A stretch of 64,000 nt of DNA, from positions 1,798,001-1,862,000 of the forward strand of contig CBDAPU010000001.1 of the NCBI GenBank assembly GCA_965198875.1. The letters are read 5' to 3'. Position 1 is the stretch's first letter; each line of letters begins with the position of its first letter. Shown here piece by piece: positions 7,483 through 16,568 of this stretch. This DNA is from CBDAPU01 sp965198875. GTDB taxonomy: Bacteria > Pseudomonadota > Gammaproteobacteria > Eutrophobiales > Eutrophobiaceae. The notes under the pieces are model-generated. The model was not told the DNA's origin, did not search any database, and saw only the letters and a list, made by a program, of their open reading frames with translations. A program made the position numbers and the translations under genes.

Positions 7483-8391
7483 ATGCCAGAGTCCATAGAG
7501 ATCATTGATGTCGCCCCCAGGGATGGACTGCAAAGCCAGGCCACGCTGTTGAGCGCTGAGAACAAGCTGGAGTTGATCAAGCGCCTGATCGACGCCGGCA
7601 TTCGGCGCATGGAGGTGGTGAGTTTTGTGAACCCCAAACGGGTGCCACAAATGGCCGATGCGGAGCAGGTCATAGCGGGATTGCCGCAACGTGAGGATGT
7701 GACCTATATCGGCCTGGTATTGAACATGCGCGGTTTTGAGCGTGCGGTTGAAAGTGGTATCGATGAGATCAACTGTGCGGTCGTTGCCTCTGATACGTTT
7801 AATCGGCGCAACCAGGGGGTGAGCACCGAGGAGACCATGGCGGTTATCGCTGAAGTAGCGAAAGAGATCAAGTCCACCGGTATGAATAAAGGCGTCACCG
7901 TGAGCGCTGCCTTTGGTTGCCCGTTCGAAGGTGACATGCCTTTGGAGAAGGTGACTGGGCTTGTGCAACGGCTAAGGGCCATGGGTTATGAGGAGATCGC
8001 CCTGGCCGATACCATCGGTGCGGCAGCGCCCTCTGATGTTGCCGATATGATCGCGCGGATTAACAAGCTGGAGCCGGGCCTCACATTACGTTGTCATTTT
8101 CATAACACCAGAAACACCGCTGTGGCTAATGTCTATGCGGCCATTCAGGCGGGCGTCAGGATATTTGATGCAAGCTGTGGGGGTGTGGGCGGTTGTCCTT
8201 TCGCCCCGGCGGCGACCGGCAATGTGGGTACGGAGGACATCTTGTACATGCTTGATAGAATGGGTATGGAGACCGGGGTTAATATCAACAAAATCATTGA
8301 CACGGCAAAATGGCTGGAGGGGCCGCTGGCGACGTCCATGCCGGCCATGCTGACCAGGGCGGGTGTGTTTCCACAACAGTCTTCGGTATAA
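7483..8391 (+). CDS. Hydroxymethylglutaryl-CoA lyase-like TIM-barrel enzyme
   Basis: A 302-residue HMGL-type aldolase, which cleaves HMG-CoA to acetyl-CoA and acetoacetate or acts on a related 3-hydroxy-acyl-CoA. Catalytic elements are all present: Arg13-Asp14 in VAPRDGLQ, the metal-binding His205 and His207 in RCHFHNTRN, and the mobile loop GGVGGCPFAPAATGNV with Cys238, followed by TEDILYML. Start ATG 7483 has GAGGAAGA nine bases upstream. The gene heads a rightward run with hydantoinase A and B and the amidase. True substrate could differ from HMG-CoA, since this family includes several acyl-CoA lyases. Confidence 0.93.
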   Translation: MPESIEIIDVAPRDGLQSQATLLSAENKLELIKRLIDAGIRRMEVVSFVNPKRVPQMADAEQVIAGLPQREDVTYIGLVLNMRGFERAVESGIDEINCAVVASDTFNRRNQGVSTEETMAVIAEVAKEIKSTGMNKGVTVSAAFGCPFEGDMPLEKVTGLVQRLRAMGYEEIALADTIGAAAPSDVADMIARINKLEPGLTLRCHFHNTRNTAVANVYAAIQAGVRIFDASCGGVGGCPFAPAATGNVGTEDILYMLDRMGMETGVNINKIIDTAKWLEGPLATSMPAMLTRAGVFPQQSSV

Positions 8392-8427
8392 ACGGGGCAT
8401 GAAGATAAAAAAGCGGGAGTGTGATTG

Positions 8428-10488
8428 ATGAGCTACAGATTGGGTGTCGATGTTGGCGGCACATTCACGGACTTGTTACTGATCAATGAACAAAGCGGTG
8501 AGACCTTCACCGCCAAAGTGCCCTCAACACCGGACGATGCCTCTGTCGGTGTGCTAAACGGGATTGAGCGGATCTGCACGACATCGGCCATTAAGCCAGA
8601 TGAGATCTCCAGGGTCATGCACGGGACGACAGTGGCGACCAATGCCGTGCTCACCGGACGGGGCGCAAAAGTGGGTTTGGTGACCACCAAAGGCTACAAA
8701 CAGGTATTGCAGGTGGCCCGTTCATTTTGCCCCGGTGGTTTAGGCGGCTGGGTGAGTTATGTCAAAAAACCCCTGTTAGCCCCTCTGGAGCTGACCATTG
8801 AAGCGGACGAACGCATGGACGCCAAGGGTCATGTGGTGAGAGAACTCGATGTTGAGAGATTAAAAACAGATCTGCAATCACTGCATGCACGGGGCGAGGT
8901 GGAGTCCCTGACCATCTGTTTGATCAACGCCTACATCAATGGTGAGAATGAGCGGCGAGTGGCGGACATAGCCAAAGCGATCTTCACGGATATACCCATT
9001 TCCATTTCCAGTGAAGTGGTGCCGGAGATGCAGGAATATGAACGCACGGAAACCACGGTGGTGAACGCTTACGTGCGGCCCGAAGTGGCTAACTACATCA
9101 CTAACCTGGAGGCGGCCCTGGCGAGACAAATGGGCGATGATGTGGTGTTGTCTATCTTGCGCTCAGATGGCGGGCTTGCATCGGGGCGGGGATCTGCACA
9201 ATCACCGGTGAATATGCTGATGTCAGGCCCGGCGGGCGGCGTCACCGGGGCGTTGTATTTTTGTAGCCGCGCCGGCTATGAGAGTATTTTAACCTTTGAT
9301 ATGGGGGGCACCTCCACGGACGTTGCGCTGATCCAGAATGGCAAGGCGCAGGTGAGAAGAGAGACCATCGTCGGTGATGTGCGTGTACGCGCCCCGTCTG
9401 TGGATGTGCGTACCGTCGGCGCCGGTGGCGGCTCCATTGCCTTTGTGCCGGAATTAACGAAAGCGCTGCGTGTCGGCCCTCAATCGGCCGGCGCCGTGCC
9501 CGGCCCGGCGGCCTACATGAAAGGTGGCGAGGAGCCGACCGTATGTGACGCCAATGTTGTGTTGGGTTATCTGCCGTCCGATGTGCAACTGGGCGGCGCC
9601 ATGGCCATCGATAAAGCGGCGGCGGAGAAGGCGGTGCAAAAGGTGGCCGACGCCATGGGGATAACATTGATGGAAGCGGCGGAGGGGATCATCAAAATCG
9701 TCAATGAATCCATGTTCGGCGCCTTGCGTTTGGTCTCAGTGGAACAGGGCTATGATCCCAGGGATTTTTCACTGGTCGGATTTGGCGGGGCCGGGCCGTT
9801 GCATGCCAACGCACTGGGGATCCTGACCGGCGCCTGGCCGGTGATCATTCCGCCGGGCCCCGGTGTGCTCTGCGCCTACGGTGACGCCACCACACAGATC
9901 CAGGATGAGGCGGCGCGCACCTACGTCACCCTGGCTACGGATAGTAACGAGGCGCAGTTGTTATCGGATCTTCAATCCCTGCAACAACGAGCCTCTGCAT
10001 CCCTCATTGCCGATGGTGTGGATGAGCGTGATCTGGAGGTGTGCTACCAGGCGGACTTGCGTTATGCCGGTCAGGCGTATCAGATCACCCTGGATTTCAC
10101 TGAAGCCGAATTGAGAGCAGCAGGGATCGCCTCTTTGACGGCACGGTTTGATGCGGAGCACAGGCAGTTATTTACTTTCGATTTGGGTGAGGGACATGAA
10201 ATCGTCATGATCAGGGCGATTGTCAAGGTCAGGGCGACCGCCATTTCCGAGTTACAGGTGGGCGGGGCGGACACCCCCCTTCATGAGTGTAAACTCCATG
10301 ATAGCCGGTATTATTATGGGGGCAAGTGGCACGATGCGGCGATTTACGAGCGCGGCCGGCTCCATGAGGGATTGTTGGTGCCGGGCCCGTCGATCATCAG
10401 TGAGATGGACTCCACCACGGTGATTTTGCCCGCTTATGAGGCGCAGGTTGACGCGCTCGGTAACCTGATCATCAATCCAGTGAGTTGA
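8428..10488 (+). CDS. hyuA: Hydantoinase/oxoprolinase family subunit A (N-methylhydantoinase A type)
   Basis: A 686-residue ATP-binding subunit of the HyuA/HyuB group, which hydrolyses cyclic amides (N-methylhydantoin, 5-oxoproline, hydantoins) with ATP; the same fold occurs in acetone carboxylase. The N-terminal LGVDVGGTFTDLLL phosphate loop, the HGTTVATNAVL segment, the TFDMGGTSTDVALI second ATPase loop and VGAGGGSIAFV are all typical. ATG 8428 has a GGGAG site ten bases upstream. It precedes hyuB with a 12-base gap. Subfamily (oxoprolinase, hydantoinase or carboxylase) cannot be told from sequence alone; the downstream carbamoylsarcosine-amidase-like gene favours a hydantoin. Confidence 0.94.
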   Translation: MSYRLGVDVGGTFTDLLLINEQSGETFTAKVPSTPDDASVGVLNGIERICTTSAIKPDEISRVMHGTTVATNAVLTGRGAKVGLVTTKGYKQVLQVARSFCPGGLGGWVSYVKKPLLAPLELTIEADERMDAKGHVVRELDVERLKTDLQSLHARGEVESLTICLINAYINGENERRVADIAKAIFTDIPISISSEVVPEMQEYERTETTVVNAYVRPEVANYITNLEAALARQMGDDVVLSILRSDGGLASGRGSAQSPVNMLMSGPAGGVTGALYFCSRAGYESILTFDMGGTSTDVALIQNGKAQVRRETIVGDVRVRAPSVDVRTVGAGGGSIAFVPELTKALRVGPQSAGAVPGPAAYMKGGEEPTVCDANVVLGYLPSDVQLGGAMAIDKAAAEKAVQKVADAMGITLMEAAEGIIKIVNESMFGALRLVSVEQGYDPRDFSLVGFGGAGPLHANALGILTGAWPVIIPPGPGVLCAYGDATTQIQDEAARTYVTLATDSNEAQLLSDLQSLQQRASASLIADGVDERDLEVCYQADLRYAGQAYQITLDFTEAELRAAGIASLTARFDAEHRQLFTFDLGEGHEIVMIRAIVKVRATAISELQVGGADTPLHECKLHDSRYYYGGKWHDAAIYERGRLHEGLLVPGPSIISEMDSTTVILPAYEAQVDALGNLIINPVS

Positions 10489-10499
10489 GGGGCGCAGAG

Positions 10500-12359
10500 A
10501 TGACGGCACGCATTATTGAGAGAAACAACACACCACTGCAACGGGTTAAGGTGGATACGGTGACTGTGGATATCATTGAGAACGCACTGCGAAATGTGCG
10601 GGTTGAAATGGATGCGGTGTTGTTTCGAACCGCCATGTCGCCAGGTATTCGCGAGCAGGGAGATTGTTTCCCCATGGTGGCGAACAAAGACGGCAAGATG
10701 GTGGTTGGCCAATTTGGCTCTTTCATCCACGGCTTCATGCAGGCGTATGATGAGGAAATTGAAGAAGGCGATATTATTCTCACCAATGATCCATACATGT
10801 GTAATGCGGCGGTCTCGCATTTGCCCGACTGGATCGTGTTAGTGCCGATCTTCAAGGATAATCGGCATATCGCCTGGTCGGCCATGTTCGGTCACATGTC
10901 CGATAACGGTGGCATGGTGCCGGGCAGTATCCCCATTCGGGCGACAACCATTTTTCAGGAAGGCATTCGTATTCCGCCGACAAAGCTGTATAAAAAAGGC
11001 GCGTTGCAATCGGACCTGCTGGCGTTGATCCTGCACAATGTGCGCACACCGCAATGGAACCGCTTTGATCTGAATGCACTGGTGGCGGCCTGTAATACCG
11101 CAGCGAAACGCTGTCATGAATTGGCGGGTCGTTTCGGTGATGATGTGTTTTATTCCACGATGGAGATCATGCTGGAGAGAAACCACGCCGCCATGAAACA
11201 CATCATTGAGATGATGGTGCCGGAGGCGCCGCGTACCTTTGAGGATTATCTTTGTGATGATGGTGTGGGTAGGGGCCCTTACAAGATCAAATGCACTTTA
11301 TGGCGGCAAGGCTCCAGGGCCATCTTCGATTTTGACGGCACCGATCCACAGGCAAAGAGCTCGATCAATTTCTTCCTCAGTGAAGAGATGTTCAAGATGT
11401 TCTTTGGCGCCTTCACCATTAACCTGTTTGATCCTCACATCCTCTTCAATGATGGCTTCTATGATCTGGTTGAAGTACGCATCCCGCCGGGTTCACTGTT
11501 AAAACCCGACTACCCCGCCGCATTATCAGGCCGTACCCATGCTTTGGGCAGGATCTTCGATGTGATGGGTGGATTGTTAGGGCAAGGCGCCCCGGAAGCC
11601 TTAAATGCGGCCGGCTTCTCCGATAGCCCGCATCTGTTTTATTCCGGTTACGATGATAACGGTGAATGGTTTCAGTTGTTCCAGATTGGTTTTGGCGGTA
11701 TCCCCGGGCGGCCATGTGGTGACGGCCCCGATGGGCATTCCCTCTGGCCTGGTTTTACCAACGTACCCAATGAGTTTATCGAGGCCTACTTTCCCCTACG
11801 CATAGAGAAGTACGAACCCATTGCTGATTCGGGGGGTGCGGGCCTGCACCGAGGCGGCAATGGTTTATGTGTGGCTTATCGGTTTCTCTGTGACGGCCTC
11901 ATTGCAATCCACGATGAACGCTGGCTCACCTACCCTTGGGGGGTAAACGGCGGTGAGCCCGGGCAACGTTCCAGTAAACACCTGGTGCGTGCTGATGGTA
12001 GCGATCAATGGTTGCCGTCAAAGTGTGAGGATATTGAGGTGAAAAAAGGTGATCTCTTGTATTTCAATACCTGGGGCGGGGGTGGCTGGGGCGATCCTTA
12101 TCAGCGTGATCCTGAGTTGGTTCGTATGGACGTGATGCGTGGCATTATCTCGCAGGAAGGGGCAAGGCGCTTTGGCGTAGTCATGGAAGATGACGGCAGT
12201 GTTGATGAGGGAGCGACAACCACATTGCGGGAGGAACTGTCAGCAAAACGCGGCGAGATGAAGATGTTTGATTTCGGTGGCAGCATAGCGCAGATCAAGG
12301 CCCGGGCTTTGGAAGAGACCCACCTGCCCGCCCCCGCATCCCCCGGTTTTAATCATTGA
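10500..12359 (+). CDS. hyuB: Hydantoinase/oxoprolinase family subunit B (N-methylhydantoinase B type)
   Basis: A 619-residue catalytic partner of HyuA. Recognisable segments: VDIIENALRNVRVEMDAVLFRTAMSP at the N terminus, the ILTNDPYMCNAAVSHLPDWIVLVPIF segment with the metal-site Asp and His, GHMSDNGGMVPGS, SINFFLSEEMFK and the C-terminal GGGGWGDPYQRDPELV ending. ATG 10500 is used; the upstream GAGGGG stretch serves as ribosome site. It ends in a 3-base gap with the next gene, indicating a tight operon. With HyuA it would open a cyclic imide or lactam at the cost of ATP. Confidence 0.94.
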   Translation: MTARIIERNNTPLQRVKVDTVTVDIIENALRNVRVEMDAVLFRTAMSPGIREQGDCFPMVANKDGKMVVGQFGSFIHGFMQAYDEEIEEGDIILTNDPYMCNAAVSHLPDWIVLVPIFKDNRHIAWSAMFGHMSDNGGMVPGSIPIRATTIFQEGIRIPPTKLYKKGALQSDLLALILHNVRTPQWNRFDLNALVAACNTAAKRCHELAGRFGDDVFYSTMEIMLERNHAAMKHIIEMMVPEAPRTFEDYLCDDGVGRGPYKIKCTLWRQGSRAIFDFDGTDPQAKSSINFFLSEEMFKMFFGAFTINLFDPHILFNDGFYDLVEVRIPPGSLLKPDYPAALSGRTHALGRIFDVMGGLLGQGAPEALNAAGFSDSPHLFYSGYDDNGEWFQLFQIGFGGIPGRPCGDGPDGHSLWPGFTNVPNEFIEAYFPLRIEKYEPIADSGGAGLHRGGNGLCVAYRFLCDGLIAIHDERWLTYPWGVNGGEPGQRSSKHLVRADGSDQWLPSKCEDIEVKKGDLLYFNTWGGGGWGDPYQRDPELVRMDVMRGIISQEGARRFGVVMEDDGSVDEGATTTLREELSAKRGEMKMFDFGGSIAQIKARALEETHLPAPASPGFNH

Positions 12360-12361
12360 TC

Positions 12362-12967
12362 ATGCAGACCATGGATCTGCAGAAAACAGGGCTGGGTTTA
12401 GGGATAAGACCGGCTATTGTGGTGGTGGATATGATCAATGGTTTTACCGATCCGGCATGTGATCTAGGCTCTGATTGTCCGCAAGTCATCAAAACCAATA
12501 AAGCATTACTCGATGGGTTCAGAGAAAAAACGCTGCCCGTCTATTTCACCACGGTGATTTATCACACCCCTGATCAGGCCCGCGTATTCCGAGAGAAGGT
12601 CCCGGCGCTGAATGTATTAGAACCCGGCTGCCATTGGGTGGAGTTGGATCCGGCTTTAGCGCGCCAGGAGCATGAGCCCCTGTTAGAGAAGTGTTGGGCC
12701 AGCGCTTTTTTCGCCACAGATCTGATAGATCGCCTGCGCAGGCAACAGGTTGATTCATTAGTGGTGACGGGTTTGACCACCAGCGGTTGTGTCAGGGCCA
12801 CGGCGGTGGATGGTTTGCAGCATGATTTTCGGGTCGTTATTCCCGAAGATGCCGTGGCTGATCGTAATCTCCGTGCCCATGAAGCCAATCTTTTCGATTT
12901 TAACGCCAAGTATGGTGATGTTGTGAGTTCCTCCAACGTGCTCGATCATCTGAGTAGCCTGGGTTAG
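12362..12967 (+). CDS. Isochorismatase-fold amidohydrolase, N-carbamoylsarcosine amidase-like
   Basis: A 201-residue cysteine hydrolase of the isochorismatase fold. The catalytic triad is visible: Asp23 (VVVDMINGFTDP), Lys110 (LLEKCWASAF) and Cys143 (GLTTSGCVRATAVD). The SGCVR nucleophile loop and the K-x-W-x-S-A-F pattern resemble N-carbamoylsarcosine amidohydrolase, which splits N-carbamoylsarcosine to sarcosine, CO2 and ammonia after N-methylhydantoinase in creatinine breakdown. Position directly after hyuA-hyuB fits that reaction order. ATG 12362 begins just after the hyuB stop; ATG 12371 is an alternative. Substrate is inferred. Confidence 0.88.
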   Translation: MQTMDLQKTGLGLGIRPAIVVVDMINGFTDPACDLGSDCPQVIKTNKALLDGFREKTLPVYFTTVIYHTPDQARVFREKVPALNVLEPGCHWVELDPALARQEHEPLLEKCWASAFFATDLIDRLRRQQVDSLVVTGLTTSGCVRATAVDGLQHDFRVVIPEDAVADRNLRAHEANLFDFNAKYGDVVSSSNVLDHLSSLG

Positions 12968-13177
12968 CCGTATCGTTAGCCACTGGCGAGGCGGGGGTAT
13001 GCTGATCGCCACATCACAAACACTCAGCGCATGGGTAGCATGACTAACATACCGATGATTAAAGATGATCAAAGATGCAGTGCATCCTCAATCAATGGAT
13101 GACGCCCTGATAAGCGAGCCAGTCGTCTCATCTGGTGTTAGTATGTTTTCACCGATGCTAATGGGGGAGGGCAAAGT

Positions 13178-13834
13178 ATGAGTGAGGTCAAAAAGATAGC
13201 TACTCTGGGTGGCACGGGCAATTTAGGTTACGCATTGGCATGGCGCTGGGCGAGGGCAGGGCATGACGTTACTATCGGCTCCCGACAGGCCGACAGGGCC
13301 GAGCAGGCGGCAGATGCCCTGAACAGGCGATTGGGTAGCGATCTGATCAGGGGCGCTGATAATCCAACAGCAACACAAGATGCGGATGTGGTCGTATTGA
13401 CCATCCCGTTTTCCGCCCATACCGCAATACTGGAAAGTATCAAGCCCGTTTTGTGCGGACAGATCTTGCTCGATACCACGGTGCCGTTAAAACCGCCCAG
13501 AGTTACTGTGGTTAATTTGCTGGAAGAAGGTAGCGCCGCGGTCATCGCCCAAAATACCCTGGGGGAGAGGGCCAGAGTGGCGGCCGCATTTCATAATATC
13601 GCAGCCAATCTACTGGAGCAGGACGTTAAGATTGAATGTGACGTCCTGGTGACCGGAGATGATCCAGATACACGCAAAGCAGTCATGCAACTGGTTCAAG
13701 ACAGCGGCTGTCGGCCCGTCAATGCAGGCAAGTTAGCCAACGCCGCCGCCACGGAGGCGCTCACCAGTTTACTAATTCATATCAATAAGACATACAAAAC
13801 ACCCCATTCGGGTATTAGAATAACGGGCATATAA
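13178..13834 (+). CDS. NADPH:F420 oxidoreductase (Fno/NpdG family)
   Basis: A 218-residue Rossmann protein matching F420-dependent NADP reductases, which pass hydride between NADPH and coenzyme F420. Visible are the NADP loop IATLGGTGNLGYALAWRWA, the 2'-phosphate-reading IGSRQ segment, ADVVVLTIPF, the VAAAFHNIAANLL segment and the typical ending ANAAATEALTSLLIHINKTYKTPHSGIRITGI-like tail (family end motif H-x-G-I-R-I-T-G). Preceded by GGGGGAGGG ten bases before the ATG. It lies 210 bases after the hydantoinase run. F420 usage is supported by cofC 0.9 kb downstream. A generic NADP oxidoreductase with another flavin partner is the alternative. Confidence 0.88.
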   Translation: MSEVKKIATLGGTGNLGYALAWRWARAGHDVTIGSRQADRAEQAADALNRRLGSDLIRGADNPTATQDADVVVLTIPFSAHTAILESIKPVLCGQILLDTTVPLKPPRVTVVNLLEEGSAAVIAQNTLGERARVAAAFHNIAANLLEQDVKIECDVLVTGDDPDTRKAVMQLVQDSGCRPVNAGKLANAAATEALTSLLIHINKTYKTPHSGIRITGI

Positions 13835-14732
13835 ATAACAACCTCGGGGGTGAGGTATGAAACAACCCTTTGCGGTGAAGGGGTTAAAATGGCGGGATGC
13901 TGATGACGTCACTTCTGCCATCACCTGGGGAACGGGTAGCACAGGCACGAATGGATGCGAGTTGCCCGAAGGTTAGCGTGATCGTTGCCGATATATCGGA
14001 ACGGGCATTAGAATCCGCAAAGGGGGAAGATAAAAACCTCAACAGAGATAACGGGCATGAAACCGACCCACCTGCGCTTGTCTATGCGTCCCCGCACAGG
14101 CAGACGCGGATCCCTTTATATCATGATGATCAGAGGTGAGATGAGTGGTTATGAGCTGGTGATAGCATCATCATGCCCGGTGATTAAGGGATTAGCAGGA
14201 GCGGCGAGAGCATCATGAGCATAACTGAACGGCGTAAGAATGCGCCATGTACGTTCGCTGTGGAGGACAGGCATAGATGACGGATCCGCCGGTACAGGGC
14301 TACCCGGTGTATGAGCGCCTGTCGAGGAAAAGGAATACGCCCTGCAGATATAGAAGTATCGGTAGCTTTGTCAGGATAACGAAACCATTGCGGTTTTCGA
14401 TCATCTTAATAAGACATGCGGTTATCTCGCACCTTGAACCCGCCTGAGCGGTATAGATGAGGCGACCTCTAACCGAACACCGGCCGCTTGAGCAACGCAC
14501 CCCCGCCCTGATCCCAATGACGTGGTCAGTTTTTTGCGAAGTTAAAATTGCATATCTCGCCATACCGCGCTACACCGGGTTTATGGGCGAGCGATCAAAA
14601 ATGAAACAGACATGATGTGAACATGGCTCAGGAGAGGAGAACCGGGCTGGGGGATGCGATGATCAGGTTTTTACGGAACGTTAAATTGTCATTCCCCGAG
14701 GCGGGGGTTCAGTCGCTCACATAAGGTCAGCT
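13835..14732. other. 900-base gap between two F420 genes, no convincing gene
   Basis: No frame holds a recognisable protein. Short pieces look like worn coding sequence: a GTGSTGT string near 13930 and a SVIVADISERALESAK string near 13970-14030, which resembles a dehydrogenase strand but is not continued. A 33-codon frame starts at 14622. The stretch may be a degraded gene that once linked the Fno-like and CofC genes. Confidence 0.4.
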
Positions 14733-14765
14733 TTGGCTCGGCAATATGATCTTGTGAAGAATACG

Positions 14766-15398
14766 ATGTGGGCGCTCCTGCCGGTTAAACACCTAAGCAG
14801 ATGCAAACTGCGACTGGCCGAGCACTTGACAATGGCGCAACGCCGGCAACTCAGTTACCGCATGGTGGAAGATATCCTCACCACACTGAATTCATCGGCG
14901 GTAATAGAGGGCGCCACCGTCATCAGTTGTGACAGATCCATCCTGGCGCTGGCGGCAAACAATCAGGTGGAGGCATTAGACACTGGCGGCGATCACGGCT
15001 ATGCAGAAGATACCTTAAAAGGCATACAGCATATAGGTGATGTGGGTATCGACAAGATCATGATTATCCCCGCCGATGTTCCGGCATTGAGCAATGAGGA
15101 TTTAACGCAATTAAACAAGACACACAATGGCGGTATTACCCTGTGCCCCGCCGCCAATGATGGTGGTACCAATGCCTTGGTGTTCACGCCCCCCTTGAGC
15201 ATTCGGCTGATGTACGGTGAGAGTAGCCTCACTGCCTTTCAACAGGAAGCGGAGCGACATAATGTCCCGACACGCATTCAGCATTGCGCCGGCCTCGCCT
15301 GCGACATCGACCGGCTGGAAGACCTGATATCACTGACGGAGAAGACCGAAGGTGGATTAGCCTGGCGCTACGCCAGGTCCCTCAGGCTGTCCAGGTAA
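14766..15398 (+). CDS. cofC: 2-phospho-L-lactate (or 3-phosphoglycerate) guanylyltransferase CofC, F420 biosynthesis
   Basis: CofC activates 2-phospholactate, phosphoenolpyruvate or 3-phosphoglycerate with GTP to feed CofD, building coenzyme F420. The 210-residue product has the family start MWALLPVKHLSRCKLRLAEHL (the WALLPVK-x-x-x-x-x-K-x-RL signature), the MVEDIL helix, the metal-binding IIPADVPALSNEDL motif and the NDGGTNAL loop. ATG 14766 is chosen because it gives the canonical N terminus; a TTG start at 14733 is possible. CofD, CofE and the FO synthase genes are not in the window. The acceptor used (lactate or glycerate type) cannot be read by eye. Confidence 0.92.
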   Translation: MWALLPVKHLSRCKLRLAEHLTMAQRRQLSYRMVEDILTTLNSSAVIEGATVISCDRSILALAANNQVEALDTGGDHGYAEDTLKGIQHIGDVGIDKIMIIPADVPALSNEDLTQLNKTHNGGITLCPAANDGGTNALVFTPPLSIRLMYGESSLTAFQQEAERHNVPTRIQHCAGLACDIDRLEDLISLTEKTEGGLAWRYARSLRLSR

Positions 15399-15772
15399 CA
15401 TTAACCTTAACACTTTGAGGATGATGTGCCGGATCCAGCAATGCTGGCTGATATTTTTTCAATCCACAGGATGATGGCGAGAATAAATTAGAATCTCAAC
15501 CTGTCAATAAGAAAGGCGATGTCATTAAGCCGCCTCCCATCCGGGATACGGAGCCAGGGGAGTCACCCTATTACAACCTTGTGCGGCTTGATAATGGATT
15601 AAAATGACGGGTAGAAGAGAGTTTAAGCATCGTCGTGAATACAAGGCTTTGATGGCGTATGCTATGTTGTGAGGCAAACTCATGTATCAAGTAGGGTAAC
15701 GAAATGAGTATAAATGCCTTTGTGGCGCCTTCTTCTTTTGTGGGCAGATGAGAAAAATTGCTTCCTTAAACT
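15399..15772. other. Intergenic stretch, worn coding-like piece
   Basis: Holds a short open frame ending near 15607 that reads IRDTEPGESPYYNLVRLDNG near its end, with no start or known relative. No RNA gene or terminator seen. It marks the left edge of the damaged restriction-modification locus. Confidence 0.3.
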
Positions 15773-16550
15773 ATGTCAACTAGAGAACGCTGGACGAGAG
15801 AGCAACTTCTTGTTGCGTTTGATCTTTATTGCAAAATCCCTTTCGGGAAAATGCATGCACATAATCCCGAAATAATTCAATACTCCACATTAATAGGAAG
15901 AACCCCATCTGCGTTAGCCATGAAACTATCAAACATCGCCAGCCTTGATCCGGCAATCACCTCAACTGGTCGAAAAGGACTGCTAAAAGCATCCCAAGCC
16001 GACCGCTTAATGTGGGAAGAAATGACGAACGACTGGGAGTCTTTCGCCATAGCATTTGAAAAAATATGTCTGATTTGTCGAGTAAAGGAAATTTGGAAAA
16101 CGACAACCAACAGGAACCACTATCTGATCATGTTGGTAAAAATAGGCAAATTCAAGCTACAGGCAGAGTAGGACAAAGTTTTTTTAGAAAGTGGGTTTGA
16201 GCGCCTACAACGATAAATGCTGTATCACTGGTCTTTCAATCCCTCGCCTTTTAGTCGCCAGCCATATTATGCCCTGGAGTGATAACGAGAAGAGTCGATT
16301 AAACCCGAGAAATGGACTGTCTCTATCAATGTTGCATGATAAAGCCTTTGATCTTGGCATAATTACTATTGATAAAGATCTGATTGTGTGCGGATCAGAA
16401 AAAACAGATATGCATAATGATGATTATTTCGATACGTCAATCAGATCCTGCAATAGCAAAAAAATTCTTTTGCCAAAGAAGTTTCAACCCGATTCAGAAT
16501 GCCTTGATTATCACCGAGAAAACGTATTCGAAAATTGGTTAAAGCAGTGA
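15773..16550 (+). pseudogene. HNH restriction endonuclease, two frameshifts
   Basis: Three frame pieces together make one HNH endonuclease of the putative type II restriction family. The N-terminal part (RWTREQLLVAFDLYCKIPFGKMH, then GRTPSALAMKLSNIASLDP) runs from ATG 15773 until about 16060, where the frame changes near an A-run. The middle piece, GRVGQSFFRKWV, is interrupted near 16193 by a missing base. The last piece has the nuclease centre: LLVASHIMPWSDNEKSRLNPRNGLSLSMLHDKAFD, i.e. the H...N...H of the beta-beta-alpha metal fold. It converges with a broken cytosine methyltransferase, its likely partner. Two indels could be sequence errors, but the methyltransferase is broken too. Confidence 0.85.
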
Positions 16551-16568
16551 ATATATTATTTTATAGCC

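Noticed and set aside
13897..14139. 80-codon open frame between the F420 genes
   Set aside because: Only a short stretch resembles a Rossmann strand; the rest does not, and no ribosome site is present.
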